Below are positions 8,559 through 19,300 of a DNA stretch of 64,000 nucleotides, one piece after another (within the stretch, counting starts at the first letter, position 1; each line of letters opens with the position of its first letter). The notes below the pieces were generated by a model. That model had not been told where the DNA came from, did not search any database, and was given only the letters and a program-made list of their open reading frames with translations. This DNA comes from Chloroflexus aggregans DSM 9485 (GTDB lineage: Bacteria > Chloroflexota > Chloroflexia > Chloroflexales > Chloroflexaceae). Both the position numbers and the translations under genes were made by a program. The stretch spans positions 1,249,353-1,313,352 of the forward strand of contig NC_011831.1 in assembly GCF_000021945.1 (NCBI RefSeq), given 5' to 3'.

Positions 8559-10091
8559 ATGAGGCACGAACACTCCCCGGCAGGGTTACCTCACTATGAT
8601 CTGTACATCAACGGTGCATGGCAGCCGGCGAGCAGTAAACAGACCTTTACCGTCTTCGATCCGGCCAACGGCCAACCACTAGCAACCTGCGCTAGTGCCA
8701 GCCCCACCGATGTTGATCGGGCCATCGCCGCTGCCCGATCGGCATTTGACCACGGCCCGTGGCCGCACACCAGCCCAGCGCGTCGGGCCGAGATTTTGCA
8801 TGCGTTGGCCGACGCACTCGAAGCGCGTAATTTTGAATTAGCCGAGATTGAATCTCGCAACGCCGGTGTGCCACTCCGCAAAACGACGTACAACGATATT
8901 ACCCTTGGTATCGAGATTTTGCGTGGCTGTGCCGAGATGGCTCGCAAGCATCCCTACGAACCGTTACCGTGGAACGACTTGCCGAGTGTTTCGTGGAATT
9001 TTGTCTGGCGTGAACCGATCGGTGTCTGTGCCCAGATTATTCCATGGAACTATGCCTTCTGTATGGCGGCGTGGAAACTCGGGCCGGCATTGGCCACCGG
9101 CAATACGGTTGTCTTTAAGCCGTCGTCGCTCGCACCGTTAAGTACATTGGCAATTATTCAAGCGATCCACGAGCTGAACCTTCTGCCGAAAGGGGTAGTC
9201 AATCTCGTCCTCGGTCCCGGCGGTGAAGTTGGTGAGTATCTGGTCGCTCACCCAGATGTCGATAAGGTCGCGTTTACCGGTAGCACTGAAGTCGGGCGCA
9301 AAATTATGGCACTTGCCGCTCCTCACATCAAGCGGGTGACACTTGAATTAGGTGGCAAGAACGCCATGATCATTCTCCCCGATGCCGATCTTGATCTGGT
9401 CGTCGATGGTGTGCTATGGGGTGCGTTTTATCACAGTGGTCAATTGTGCGAAGCCGGTTCGCGTCTGCTCGTTCCCCACGCCCTCCACGATACGCTCGTC
9501 TCCCGCTTGGTAGAACGAGTGCGCACTATGCGGATCGGTGACCCGATGGATCTTGAAACTGACATCGGCCCACTGATCAGCGAACAACAGCGTGCGAAGG
9601 TCGAGCGCTATATCGCCATCGGTCGCGAAGAAGGAGCAACGGTGGTCATTGGCGGTAGGAGACCGCCGGACGAAGCACGCGCCAAGGGGTATTATGTCGA
9701 GCCAACTATCTTCACCGGTGTGCGGCCAGAGATGCGAATTGCGCGAGAAGAGATCTTCGGGCCGGTGTTGGCCGTCATAGCGTATGAAGAGGTTAGTGAA
9801 GCGATCAAGATTGCCAACGACAGCATCTACGGTCTCGCCGCCTCGGTGTGGTCACGCGATCTCCAACAGGCCCTGGCCGTAGCCAAACGCATTCGCGCCG
9901 GCACGGTCTGGATCAACGAACATCACGTCCTCAACCCTCAGGCGCCGTTTGGCGGGTACCGTCAGAGCGGGTTTGGCCGCGAGATGGGGCGTTACGGCCT
10001 CGATGAGTATACTGAAGTCAAGCATATTCATGTTGACCTGATGCAGCGCCGACAGGGCAGGTTATGGTGGGATACCCTCTTGCCTGAATAG
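8559..10091 (+). CDS. NAD(P)-dependent aldehyde dehydrogenase
   Basis: 510 residues, a full-length ALDH-superfamily enzyme that oxidises aldehydes to acids. Visible landmarks: IIPWNYAFCMAAWKLGPALA and NTVVFKPSSLAPLS (coenzyme binding), FTGSTEVGRKIM, the active-site glutamate in VTLELGGKNAMI (about residue 263), the catalytic cysteine in SGQLCEAGSR (about residue 296), and EEIFGPVLAVIAY. The pattern is closest to betaine-aldehyde or general class-2-like dehydrogenases, but substrate cannot be fixed from sequence. No pathway neighbours are present: the next gene is a radical SAM protein after an inverted repeat. Confidence 0.93.
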   Translation: MRHEHSPAGLPHYDLYINGAWQPASSKQTFTVFDPANGQPLATCASASPTDVDRAIAAARSAFDHGPWPHTSPARRAEILHALADALEARNFELAEIESRNAGVPLRKTTYNDITLGIEILRGCAEMARKHPYEPLPWNDLPSVSWNFVWREPIGVCAQIIPWNYAFCMAAWKLGPALATGNTVVFKPSSLAPLSTLAIIQAIHELNLLPKGVVNLVLGPGGEVGEYLVAHPDVDKVAFTGSTEVGRKIMALAAPHIKRVTLELGGKNAMIILPDADLDLVVDGVLWGAFYHSGQLCEAGSRLLVPHALHDTLVSRLVERVRTMRIGDPMDLETDIGPLISEQQRAKVERYIAIGREEGATVVIGGRRPPDEARAKGYYVEPTIFTGVRPEMRIAREEIFGPVLAVIAYEEVSEAIKIANDSIYGLAASVWSRDLQQALAVAKRIRAGTVWINEHHVLNPQAPFGGYRQSGFGREMGRYGLDEYTEVKHIHVDLMQRRQGRLWWDTLLPE

Positions 10092-10107
10092 TAGTTGACG
10101 ATGGCCT

Positions 10108-10167
10108 GGTGCAAAGATGCTCAGGGTGAGCGTACCATCCTGCTGTCTTTCCTCACATCTTTGCACC
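10108..10167 (+). repeat. 12-bp inverted repeat (possible terminator or operator)
   Basis: GGTGCAAAGATG at 10108-10119 and its exact reverse complement at 10156-10167, with 36 bases between. It follows the aldehyde dehydrogenase stop at 10091 and precedes the radical SAM start at 10193. The loop is long for a terminator and there is no T-run, so a protein-binding role is as likely. Confidence 0.45.
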
Positions 10168-10192
10168 GGTTATCCAGAAGCCATCGACTGTT

Positions 10193-11365
10193 ATGACAAC
10201 CGATATTACGATCAGTCTTCAACCACACCATCTCACGCTTGCCGAGGCGATGCGCACGATTATCGCCTTCGACGGTGAGGGACGGCCAATTGTCGCGTTT
10301 CGCAACGGTACGAATTACGTGCGTGGGCTTAGTGGTGATGTGCTGCTGAAACGGACGATCGCTCCCGGGCAGAAGGAACGACGCAAACTGTCCGCTGACG
10401 AGCGACAGGCCATCCTCGCCGAGATATTGCACGATGCTCATCGGATGATCGAGCAGATAGCGGCAACAGTACCACCGGAAGCGCATGACTGGTTCAAGCG
10501 CATCCAACGGTGGGATGTAGCCGGCTTGGAAGAGGAACGAGAACGATTCCGTACTATCTACAAACCGATCAGTATTGTGCCGCCCGACCAATACCGTGCG
10601 CTTGTCTTGCAGGCTACCGAGGGATGTAGTTGGAATCGCTGCCATTTTTGCACGTTCTACCGTGATCGACCATTCCGTATTCACACACCAACCACATTTC
10701 GCGAACATATTCGACAGGTGAAAGCATTTGTTGGCGCCGGTCTTGGCTTGCGGATGGCCATTTTTCTCGGTGATGCTAATGCACTGATTATTCCTCAGCC
10801 GCGGCTACGTTCGTTACTCCAGGTGATTCATGAGGAGTTCCCGATTGGACCAACAGCCCCTCTGAAAGGTATCTACTCCTTCCTCGACATTTTTGGGGCC
10901 GAACGGAAGACTCTTACCGATTACCGTGAATTGGCCGGCGCTGGTGTACGCCGGATCTATCTTGGTCTTGAAAGTGGTGATGATACCGTATTCCATCAGC
11001 TTAACAAGCCCGGCTCACCGGCTGAAGCTATTGAGGTTGTGCAAACGATCAAAGCTGCCGGGATTGCGGTCGGCGTGATCCTCCTCGCCGGGGCCGGGGG
11101 CAGTCGCTTCGCTGCCGATCATGTCCAACACTCCATCGATGTTATTGCCGCGATGAACCTCGGCCCAGACGATATTGTCTACCTCTCACCATTGATCGTT
11201 GGCCCTGATAGCCCTTATCTTGATCGGTTACGCGAGTCTGCTAGCCAACCACTTGATACAGCGGAGATGATGGCCCAAGTACAGACGCTCAAGCAGAGCT
11301 TGCGCACGGTTGTTGCCCCCGGCACGAAGGTAGTGCTCTATCATATCGAAGAGTTTGTGTATTAG
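10193..11365 (+). CDS. Radical SAM protein of unknown substrate
   Basis: 390 residues. The iron-sulfur motif is C145-x4-C150-x2-C153 (GCSWNRCHFCTFYRD), a spacing found in some COG1032-like radical SAM families rather than the common C-x3-C-x2-C. After it come the glycine-rich FLGDANALI segment and GVRRIYLGLESGDD, the usual SAM-contacting strands of the partial TIM barrel, then GVILLAGAGG. About 120 residues precede the motif and contain no B12-binding signature; there is no SPASM extension. It lies between an aldehyde dehydrogenase and the cyclase gene. It could be a stand-alone metabolic enzyme or, speculatively, a modifying enzyme for the peptide encoded at 15828. Confidence 0.85.
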   Translation: MTTDITISLQPHHLTLAEAMRTIIAFDGEGRPIVAFRNGTNYVRGLSGDVLLKRTIAPGQKERRKLSADERQAILAEILHDAHRMIEQIAATVPPEAHDWFKRIQRWDVAGLEEERERFRTIYKPISIVPPDQYRALVLQATEGCSWNRCHFCTFYRDRPFRIHTPTTFREHIRQVKAFVGAGLGLRMAIFLGDANALIIPQPRLRSLLQVIHEEFPIGPTAPLKGIYSFLDIFGAERKTLTDYRELAGAGVRRIYLGLESGDDTVFHQLNKPGSPAEAIEVVQTIKAAGIAVGVILLAGAGGSRFAADHVQHSIDVIAAMNLGPDDIVYLSPLIVGPDSPYLDRLRESASQPLDTAEMMAQVQTLKQSLRTVVAPGTKVVLYHIEEFVY

Positions 11366-11404
11366 CGCGGTAACCCAACTCACGATGCCGTACAATTTTA
11401 TCTA

Positions 11405-11447
11405 ATCTCAATCTGTCAGATAGGCACTACTCTGCTATAATTGAGAT
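11405..11447 (+). promoter_or_regulatory. Promoter of the cyclase/AAA/TPR gene inside an 8-bp inverted repeat
   Basis: CTGTCA (11413-11418), 17 bases, TATAAT (11436-11441), with an extended TGC before the -10. ATCTCAAT at 11405-11412 and ATTGAGAT at 11440-11447 are exact inverted repeats that abut the -35 and overlap the -10, a layout that would suit a repressor. Predicted transcription begins about 50 bases before the ATG at 11501. Confidence 0.6.
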
Positions 11448-11500
11448 CGAATGCCGTGCTACATTGATAATCTGTGCCATTCGACAGGAGCGGCAGCTTG

Positions 11501-14500
11501 ATGTCTGACCAAGTATTTTCTCAGCTCGATCACGATCGGATCAAGAGCTACCTTGGGGCATCTCAAGCCGATGCCTTGTTGCGTGGTACGATACGACCGC
11601 ATGAACTCTATGCGGTTTGTGCGCGGCTCGCAAACATCCAATACGCGCTTAGTACCTATCTACCACACCGATTAGTAGCACACCGTCTCGCCACGAACGA
11701 TAACCGGCCATGGTTAGAATGGGTAGAAGGCACCTTGCTCTTTGCCGACGTTAGCGGTTCTACCGCACTAGCCGAACGACTCAGCAGCCTTGGCCGCGAA
11801 GGTGTGGAAATCGTCACCGAGACACTCAACACCTATTTTGGCAGCTTAATTCGCCGTATCCAACAAGCCGGCGGCGATCTTATCACCTTCGGTGGAGATG
11901 CCTTATTGGTGCTCTTTACCGACGACGATCATGCCTACACCGCAACCATTGTTGCCCATGATATGTTGCACGCACAAGCCGGCTTTACCCGCGAAGTTCC
12001 GGGCATTGGCGTCTTCCCCCTCACGATGCACATCGGTATCGAGAGTGGTCGGGTGGCACTGGTCAACGCCGGTCGAGACGAAACCATGCGGTATAGTGCA
12101 ATGGGATCGTGTGTCGAGCGAGTGGCCCGGGCCGAAGAGTTGAGTAGCAGTGGCGAAATCGTCATCGGGCCGCAGGCGTGGCAACGGCTGGCCGGGCGCG
12201 CCCAAGGTGAGCCAATCACCGATGGTTACATCAAATTAGCAGCCATCAGCGGAACTGCGGTGTCCGTCGCCTTACCACCCTACGACGTGCCGCCACCTTC
12301 CCGCGACACCGCTCTCCGTCTGCTGAGGAATATCGAACGGCTACGACCATATCTACCACCGGTTTTGGTGGATCGGATCATTGCCCAACCCCGTCAGCCC
12401 CACCTCGAAGCCGATCTCAGACCGGTGTCAATCCTGTTTGCGCAAATTGATGGACTAGCCAAACTGATCGAAACCCTACCGGCAGAAAGCGCAGCGCACG
12501 TTATTGATACGGTCTGGCGTGTCGGATTCACGGCTGTGGAGCAGTATGGTGGCTACGTCAATAAGATCGATGTCTCGACCGAAGGGATTAAGCTCCTCGT
12601 CATCTTTGGTGCGCCGGTGGCCCAAGAAGATCATAGCGAGCGCGCGGCACGGTCTGCCCTCGAACTTCGACGTGCATTTACAGCCCTCACCCAAGCGCAT
12701 CCGGCCGGTATCTCGCTTGATCATCTCCGCTTACGAATTGGCTTAAACAGCGGGATTGTGTTTGCCGGCAACGTGGGCGATATCGACCGCAAGGAATATA
12801 CGGTGATGGGCGATTCCGTCAACGTAGCGGCACGTGTTATGGCTCACAGTGACTGGGGTGAAATTCGTGCGACCACACCGTTCGCCGTTGCTACCGGTAC
12901 GGTTATGGTCTTCACCGATGCGCGCACGGTGAGTGTACGTGGCAAACGCGCACCGCTTGAATTACTCAGGCTCGAGGATGTCCGACACATACCAACCTCA
13001 GAAGTCCGGCGGCCAATAGTGGGACGGCGCCACGAGTTGGCATGGCTACGTGAGCGGCTCGAATTGGCGTTAATCGGTCTTGGCCGGGTGGTGCGCATCA
13101 GCGGCGATGCCGGAATTGGTAAAACCCGGCTGGTCGCCGAACTGCTGGTCAGCGGCGTTCCGCGCGAAACCCGGATCGTGACGGTGCGCTGCCTATCATA
13201 CCAGCAAAGTAAACCGTATGCACCGTGGAGTGATGCGCTGCAAGCGTTGTGTACGATCCCGGCGGACGCCGATCAGGCAACCCGTGCCGCTCGGTTGCGT
13301 CAGGCGTTGGCCGCTGCCGGTATTGCCGACGATTGGACACCAATTGTCGCCGATCTGGTTAAGCTCGATGTTGACGACAATGTGATCACGGGTGCGCTCG
13401 ATCCGCAGCAACGGCAAGAGCGGCGGTTTGAAGTGATCCGGGCTATCATTCACGCACAAGCTGCACCACGCGGTCTGATCCTCGTCTTCGACAATTTACA
13501 GTGGGCCGACCGAATTTCGCTTGATCTGTGGCGGTTTCTGGCCAGTTCGATTGCTCAGGTCCCCATTTTGCTCCTCGGTTTACATCGCGACTCATTAGAA
13601 TGGAACGGCGATCCACTCGCAGACGGCGCGGAAGTTCTCACCCTAACCGAGCTACCGGCCGCCGATAGTGCCGCGTTGATTGCCGCCATTCCGGCAAGCG
13701 CGCGCATCGATCCAGATCTGCAAGCCCAGATTATCGCTCGTGCCGCCGGTAACCCACTCTTTATCGAAGAGCTGGTACGTACCGTGCAACAAGGTAACGC
13801 TAACCTCGATGAACTACCCGACAGCCTCAATGGTCTGTTACTGGCCCGCCTCGACCAGCTTGATGAACGATCCCGCTCCTTGCTCCGCGTAGCGGCAGTC
13901 GTTGGTCAACGTTTTCCCTTACCCGTTGTCCAATCGGTATATGGTGAAGATACTCAACAACTCATCGAGTGCATCAATCAGCTTGATGCGCAAGAGCTGA
14001 CCCTGCTCGAGCATGAAACACCAGAACGGGTACACATTTTCCGGCACGCTCTGTTACACGAAGTAACATACCAGAGTATGCTCTTCTCGCGCCGACGTGA
14101 ATTGCACCGTCAGATTGGCGAGTATCTTGAAAAACGGTACGCCCGTGAACTGAGTCGGTTACGCCAAGAGTTTGCGGCCACCCGCCAGTATCGATATGTT
14201 CAGATCGGCCGTAATGGAATGTTTATGTCACGGGCCGCACGTGCGATTATCGGCCCGATTTTCCTCCTCGCCCACCACTACCGACTAAGTGATACCCCCG
14301 ACCGCGCGGTCCAGTATTTACTCATGGCCGGTCATCTATCCCGCGATGAGTATGCTAATGAACAAGCAATGACGTACTACCGTTGGGCCATCGACATTCT
14401 GGGCGATCGCGGTGATGATGCACGGCTCTGGGAAGCGATGGAAGCCCTCGGTGACATCCAAGCGGCGATTGGGCAATATGATGAGGCGCAACAGACCTAT

Positions 14501-15826
14501 CAACACCTGCTCACGATCGGTGGTGAGCACTTACCGCCCGTTGTACAAGCCGAGGTTTTGCGATCGTGGGGAGCAGCGCTAGAGAAACAGGGGCGCTATC
14601 ATGAAGCACTCGAACATCTACGTAAGGCCGAGGCAATCGCGAGTGCGGCTATTAATCATACGCCACCCCTTCTCTTAGCCGCAATTGCAGCCGACATCGC
14701 CCAAACATTTACCCGTCTTGCGCTGTTCGACGAAGCATTGGCAATGTGTGAGTCCGGCTTAGCACGTATCCGCAACGATCAACGGAGCGTCGAAGACGAA
14801 CGGATTACCGCCGAACTGCAACAGCAATTAGGTATGATTTACGGCATGCGCGGCCATTACGATCTAGCTCGCTACCACTTCTTGAATGCATTGAGCGTAC
14901 AAGAGACCATCGATGACCTCTACGGCTGCGCACGTACCCACAATAACCTCGGTTATCTGGCGCAGTTGCAGAGCGATTATGTTGCAGCAGTTAATCATTA
15001 CCAACGAGCAGAGGAGTTGGCGCGAAAGGTTAGCGCGAAATATGCCCTTTCCAGCGTGTTGCTAAATGAGGCATATGCCTACTACCGTTTAGCCAGGTTC
15101 GATTCGGCCGAAGAAGCCTGTCGTAATGCGCTCGCGTTATGCGAAGAGATGGGTGACCGATTAGGGGTGGCACAAGCCAGTGATACGTTGGGCATCATCA
15201 GTTATGCGCGCGGCAACTATCAGCATGCGCTCCACGTGTATCAGCAAGCCCTTACGATCTATACCGAACAACAAAGTACCTACCAATACGGTAACACGCT
15301 CGCGTTAGCGGCTGTGGCCGCCACTGCCAACGGTGATCCAGACCAAGGACTAGCGTATGCGCAAGAAGCCTACCAGATCGGTGAACAGATTCAGGTACCA
15401 CAGCTCATTGTCGAGGCACGCTGTGCGATGGCTGAGGCGCTATTAGCACAAGCTCGCCGGCGCCACGACAGCGATATGCGCATAGCACTCTTGCATCAAG
15501 CTGCCGATCACGCCGACCACGCTGCAATCCTGGCCGAGCAGATCGGCAGTCGGCTCGATCAGGCAATGGCACTGCGCTTACGCGGCGAAATCGCCGCCGA
15601 ACGCGACGAACCGTTTAGCGACTATTTCCACCGCGCACTCGACATCTTTAGCGCGATAAACTCCCGCTTTGAGCATGCGTGTACTACGGCCCGCTTTGGA
15701 CTGGCACTGAATCACCGAAACTTTGCCGAAGCTGCTACGTATCTAGAATATGCCAACAGAGAATTGGCCCTTATCGGCGCCAACGGTGAACTCCACCGAC
15801 TGGCTACGCAACTTGGAGAGGTGTAA
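11501..15826 (+). CDS. Tandem class III nucleotide cyclase domains with AAA ATPase and TPR repeats (soluble-adenylyl-cyclase-like)
   Basis: 1441 residues from the ATG at 11501, which has AGGAG 10 bases upstream; an ATG at 11474 is in frame but lacks a site. Order: cyclase domain 1 (about 76-250) with LLFADVSGST and ITFGGDALLVLF, supplying both metal-binding aspartates; cyclase domain 2 (about 300-480) with SILFAQIDGLAKL and MGDSVNVAARVM, where the first metal Asp is not in place; an ATPase with P-loop GDAGIGKTRL near residue 538 and Walker B LILVFDNLQWAD; then helical TPR repeats from about residue 950 to the end. This layout and length match the bicarbonate-responsive soluble adenylyl cyclase family. 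It probably makes cAMP in response to a cytoplasmic signal. The peptide gene starts one base after its stop codon. Confidence 0.9.
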   Translation: MSDQVFSQLDHDRIKSYLGASQADALLRGTIRPHELYAVCARLANIQYALSTYLPHRLVAHRLATNDNRPWLEWVEGTLLFADVSGSTALAERLSSLGREGVEIVTETLNTYFGSLIRRIQQAGGDLITFGGDALLVLFTDDDHAYTATIVAHDMLHAQAGFTREVPGIGVFPLTMHIGIESGRVALVNAGRDETMRYSAMGSCVERVARAEELSSSGEIVIGPQAWQRLAGRAQGEPITDGYIKLAAISGTAVSVALPPYDVPPPSRDTALRLLRNIERLRPYLPPVLVDRIIAQPRQPHLEADLRPVSILFAQIDGLAKLIETLPAESAAHVIDTVWRVGFTAVEQYGGYVNKIDVSTEGIKLLVIFGAPVAQEDHSERAARSALELRRAFTALTQAHPAGISLDHLRLRIGLNSGIVFAGNVGDIDRKEYTVMGDSVNVAARVMAHSDWGEIRATTPFAVATGTVMVFTDARTVSVRGKRAPLELLRLEDVRHIPTSEVRRPIVGRRHELAWLRERLELALIGLGRVVRISGDAGIGKTRLVAELLVSGVPRETRIVTVRCLSYQQSKPYAPWSDALQALCTIPADADQATRAARLRQALAAAGIADDWTPIVADLVKLDVDDNVITGALDPQQRQERRFEVIRAIIHAQAAPRGLILVFDNLQWADRISLDLWRFLASSIAQVPILLLGLHRDSLEWNGDPLADGAEVLTLTELPAADSAALIAAIPASARIDPDLQAQIIARAAGNPLFIEELVRTVQQGNANLDELPDSLNGLLLARLDQLDERSRSLLRVAAVVGQRFPLPVVQSVYGEDTQQLIECINQLDAQELTLLEHETPERVHIFRHALLHEVTYQSMLFSRRRELHRQIGEYLEKRYARELSRLRQEFAATRQYRYVQIGRNGMFMSRAARAIIGPIFLLAHHYRLSDTPDRAVQYLLMAGHLSRDEYANEQAMTYYRWAIDILGDRGDDARLWEAMEALGDIQAAIGQYDEAQQTYQHLLTIGGEHLPPVVQAEVLRSWGAALEKQGRYHEALEHLRKAEAIASAAINHTPPLLLAAIAADIAQTFTRLALFDEALAMCESGLARIRNDQRSVEDERITAELQQQLGMIYGMRGHYDLARYHFLNALSVQETIDDLYGCARTHNNLGYLAQLQSDYVAAVNHYQRAEELARKVSAKYALSSVLLNEAYAYYRLARFDSAEEACRNALALCEEMGDRLGVAQASDTLGIISYARGNYQHALHVYQQALTIYTEQQSTYQYGNTLALAAVAATANGDPDQGLAYAQEAYQIGEQIQVPQLIVEARCAMAEALLAQARRRHDSDMRIALLHQAADHADHAAILAEQIGSRLDQAMALRLRGEIAAERDEPFSDYFHRALDIFSAINSRFEHACTTARFGLALNHRNFAEAATYLEYANRELALIGANGELHRLATQLGEV

Positions 15827-15827
15827 C

Positions 15828-16046
15828 ATGTCACAAGCAGCCGTTGAGCAGATCATTGGTCGGGCCGTCGTTGATCCTGCGTTTCGCGAACAGCTTATCG
15901 CTGATGCACGGACTGCGTGCGCAGATTATGATCTGACCGAAGAGGAGTTGGAGGCACTTGAGAAGCTTGATACCGAGAGCTTGCAAGCCTTCGCCGGAAA
16001 GCTCGATCCACGCCTGACCAAGAGTGCCGGTCGTGGCTTCTTCTAA
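15828..16046 (+). CDS. 72-aa peptide resembling NHLP-clan (Os1348/Franean1_4349-type) RiPP leader proteins
   Basis: The ATG lies one base after the cyclase gene stop; GGAGAGG overlaps that gene's end and serves as ribosome site. The N-terminal part reads VEQIIGRAVVDPAFREQLIA, then an acidic helix YDLTEEELEALEKLDTESLQ, then AFAGKLDPRLTKSAGRGFF. The pattern V-x5-GRA-x2-D-x2-FR-x2-L, followed by DLT-x2-E-x2-AL and a short tail, is what I remember for Os1348-family NHLP-clan proteins, which look like nitrile-hydratase-type leader peptides. The tail of about 12 residues has Ser, Thr and aromatic residues but no Cys. No known lanthionine, YcaO or cyclodehydratase gene is adjacent. Whether it is a RiPP precursor or a stand-alone small regulator is open. 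Confidence 0.75.
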   Translation: MSQAAVEQIIGRAVVDPAFREQLIADARTACADYDLTEEELEALEKLDTESLQAFAGKLDPRLTKSAGRGFF

Positions 16047-16325
16047 AGTAGGTGATGCGGTCGGAGCGTCTTCGGGTGGAACGCAGGTAGTGGGCAGGGC
16101 GTTGGCACAAGCAATACGAGCCTCATAGCCTCGGGAACGGTTAGAGGTGCGGGAATGTAGACCATCCTCTCGTGAAACAGGGCGCTGAGGCCTACAATAC
16201 CCCCACCCGCACTTCAGCATCCTACCCCCGAACGCCATCCACCGTACCGATTGCGACTCATGTATGTCATATCGATCCGAACCAAACGACCATTCCCAGC
16301 ACATCGCTTTCGGTAGGAACACACT

Positions 16326-19300
16326 ATGCAAGAACGGAGCGCCGATCGTCCTGAGATGACCTTCGTACCTCGCGCGCTCCGCGATCTCTTTTTGCCACGC
16401 CGTATACCGCGCGAGGTTCGTACTGCGGTTGAACAATGGCTTGAGAGTGAACCAATTACTCGCTTGCTACCGGTAGCGCTTGAGCTACCGTTGGGTCTTG
16501 ATCTCGATCTAGCGAAGCTGATGAGCGAGCCGCATCACATCGCACTCATCGGGCCGCCGGCCAGTGGTCGTAGCCTCGCGCTTGCCCAAATCGCCCGCCG
16601 TTGGCTCGATCAGCAACCGGCGATGCCGTTGGTGCGTTTATTGCTCGGCGAACTCGACTCACCGAGTCTGACCCCACGCGCGATCGTTGCTCGTGCATTG
16701 GCGAGGCGAAACCTCGCGCCGAACCCACTCGAACACAACCTCCCTTGCCTTCTGTTGATCGACGACTGGGAGGAGTTGCCACTCGCCCGTCGAGCCGTCT
16801 GGCAGCGGTTTCTCATCCGTCTACCCGAACGCTGGTCGCGGGCATGCACGGTCGTCGCGTTACCCACGGGAGAATTGTGGCCGGGATTTCGTCATCATGC
16901 CATTGCACCGTTATCTGCCGAACATCTGGCAGAATGGGTACAGCGCCTCTTCACCTTTACCGATCGCCAAGAAGGATTGGACCTCTTTGAGCGTGATCCA
17001 CTCGTGCTCCTGCGCGAGCGCCCGGCAGAGATTTTGATGCTGGCCCTGACCCACCCACTCAGTGGATGGCCGATTTCGCGCGCCGCGCTGTACGAACGTA
17101 CCGCTGCCTTCGTCGCACCGATTATCGTTGCTACGGATGAACAGGCTGGTTGGCGGATTGGGCTAACTGCATACCGGTTGTATCGGCAAGCAATAGAATT
17201 GGCCGCACAAACGACACCTCATCCGGCAACCATCCGTCAAGCTACGCCACACTGGCGTGGGTTGTGTATCCCGCTGGCCTTCGGCGCCGCTCCTGACCCG
17301 CGTCCGCTGATCGATGCGCTTGCAGATGCTACACTCCCTTCTCACGAACGCCTGTCGCTGCTGGCACGTTCGCTTCGTGAACGTCCTCGACTCGATCCGG
17401 CACTTAGCCGGCCCATTCTCGACGAAATTTGTCGCTCGCGGGGTGAGGCACTCGCTACCCTCGTCCCGGTGTTACCGGTTATTTTGACCGATATTGGCCG
17501 TACCCAATCAGGCCAGCTTAACGAGTTGTTAGAACGGATTACCGAACTTTTGCCGCCAGAGACGAGCACGACCCTCCTGATTACCATCCTCGACACCGGC
17601 GATGCTCCGCCTGTATTACGCTGGCAGGCAATTGATTTGCTGTGCCGGCAACGCATATTGCCGCCGCCGTTACCGACCTACGCCGATCTGATCAGTCAAG
17701 CAGGGCGTTGCCTCCTCGCAGTGGTCCATCCCGACACAATCCATCACCTCGCCGAACCGGCCTTACAGCTTGGCCTACGTTTACTGCTCAGCGGTGCAGC
17801 CGGTACAAACCGGCAATATTTGATTGCCCATCACCTCTTGGCCCACACCACATTACCGGCCAGTGTCCGCGCGCTCGCACCGGCAGCCCTTCCGCCTGCC
17901 GAAGTCGGGCAAGCGATTGTCGATCCGATGCCCGAAGTACGGCAAGCAGCGCGTAAGGTATGGATCCGCACCGGTCATATTGATCAACTCGCCCGCTTTG
18001 TCACCCAAACCGACAAACCATGGTCGGCCCGTGATGAAGCGTTGACCGATCTTGCAACGACAGCCGACGGCCAAACCTTTATCGCGGCTTTTGCAATTGG
18101 CAATCGCCTCCCGCTCGATCTGCGGCTGCGGGCGATTCGACTGCTCAGCCGACTACCAAATGGGACCGAGCTTCTCAAACGTCTCCTTTACGCCGAGCAC
18201 GAACCCGAAATTATTCGCGCGGCTGCGGTACGCAGTCTCAGCCACAACTTCCACGTCATCACCCACCTCGGCCCACTACTCGACCGCAGGCATCCACCGC
18301 TCATTCGCCGTACCACCGTGCATGTGCTCAGTGCAATTGCCCGTCTTCATCAATCGGCGGCACTCACTGCACGAACCAGCTTACTCACGGTACTGAACCA
18401 ACCTGATCTAGATGCAGCACTGACGACAACCATCATTGAAACACTCGGCAAGCACGGTGGAAAGCAAGCATTAGCAGCACTCGGTCACACCCTGGCACCG
18501 ACCTACGGTGTCACCCTGCTCGAAACATGGATCACCTCGTTTCCGGCATTGATCGGGCCGAGTGAACAGTGGATCGATCAAGCCGACAACCCAACTGTTC
18601 GGGCACTACTAGCCGATCTGATGGTCGCGATTGCCAACCATCCGAACCTCATCGGAGTCGAGCTTGACCGGCCATCGGCATTGATTGCCGGTCACGTCAT
18701 GATATTGAGCAGCGCCACCGCACGTACACTCGGCACTATTGGTCAACATCAACCGACATTGATGCCGGCAGTTCGCGCCTTGATCGGTGTCGCGCTGTAT
18801 GACACCAGTACGCTTCGACCGCTCAGCGAACTACTAAACGCCGACCCAACGTGTGACTTAGTAGCAATTGTCCGCAATACCGAACACGACCCGCCATTGC
18901 GTTATACCGCCTTGCATGCGCTCGCGCAACAGCCTAACGGTGCAGAAGCACTCTTGTACCTCGCCAAACACGCAGACAGCGATTTGGCATGTACTGCACT
19001 CGATCGGCTCCAACCGCCATTACCACCAACGCTCAACGAGCAACTGCTACAATTGGTCAACACTGCTACCGACGAAGCGGTGCGACTTGCCGGATTACGG
19101 GCACTGGGCCGCAATGCAGACCCTGCTGCGGTACCCGCGCTCCTCGAGATTGCGCTGAACAATGAAGAGACTACTGCGATCCGTGCCGCAGCCCTCGATG
19201 CGATTGTCGAGGCACCGGTTGCGCCGCTCACCGAGTTAATTACCTCACAACCAGAACCGATCCGTAGTGCTGCTCTGCGTGCGCTGAGTCGTAGTCCGCA

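Noticed and set aside
16172..16354. Open frame of 60 codons between the peptide gene and the HEAT-protein gene
   Set aside because: Pro/Thr/Ser-rich composition with no ribosome site, and it overlaps the better-supported start at 16326.
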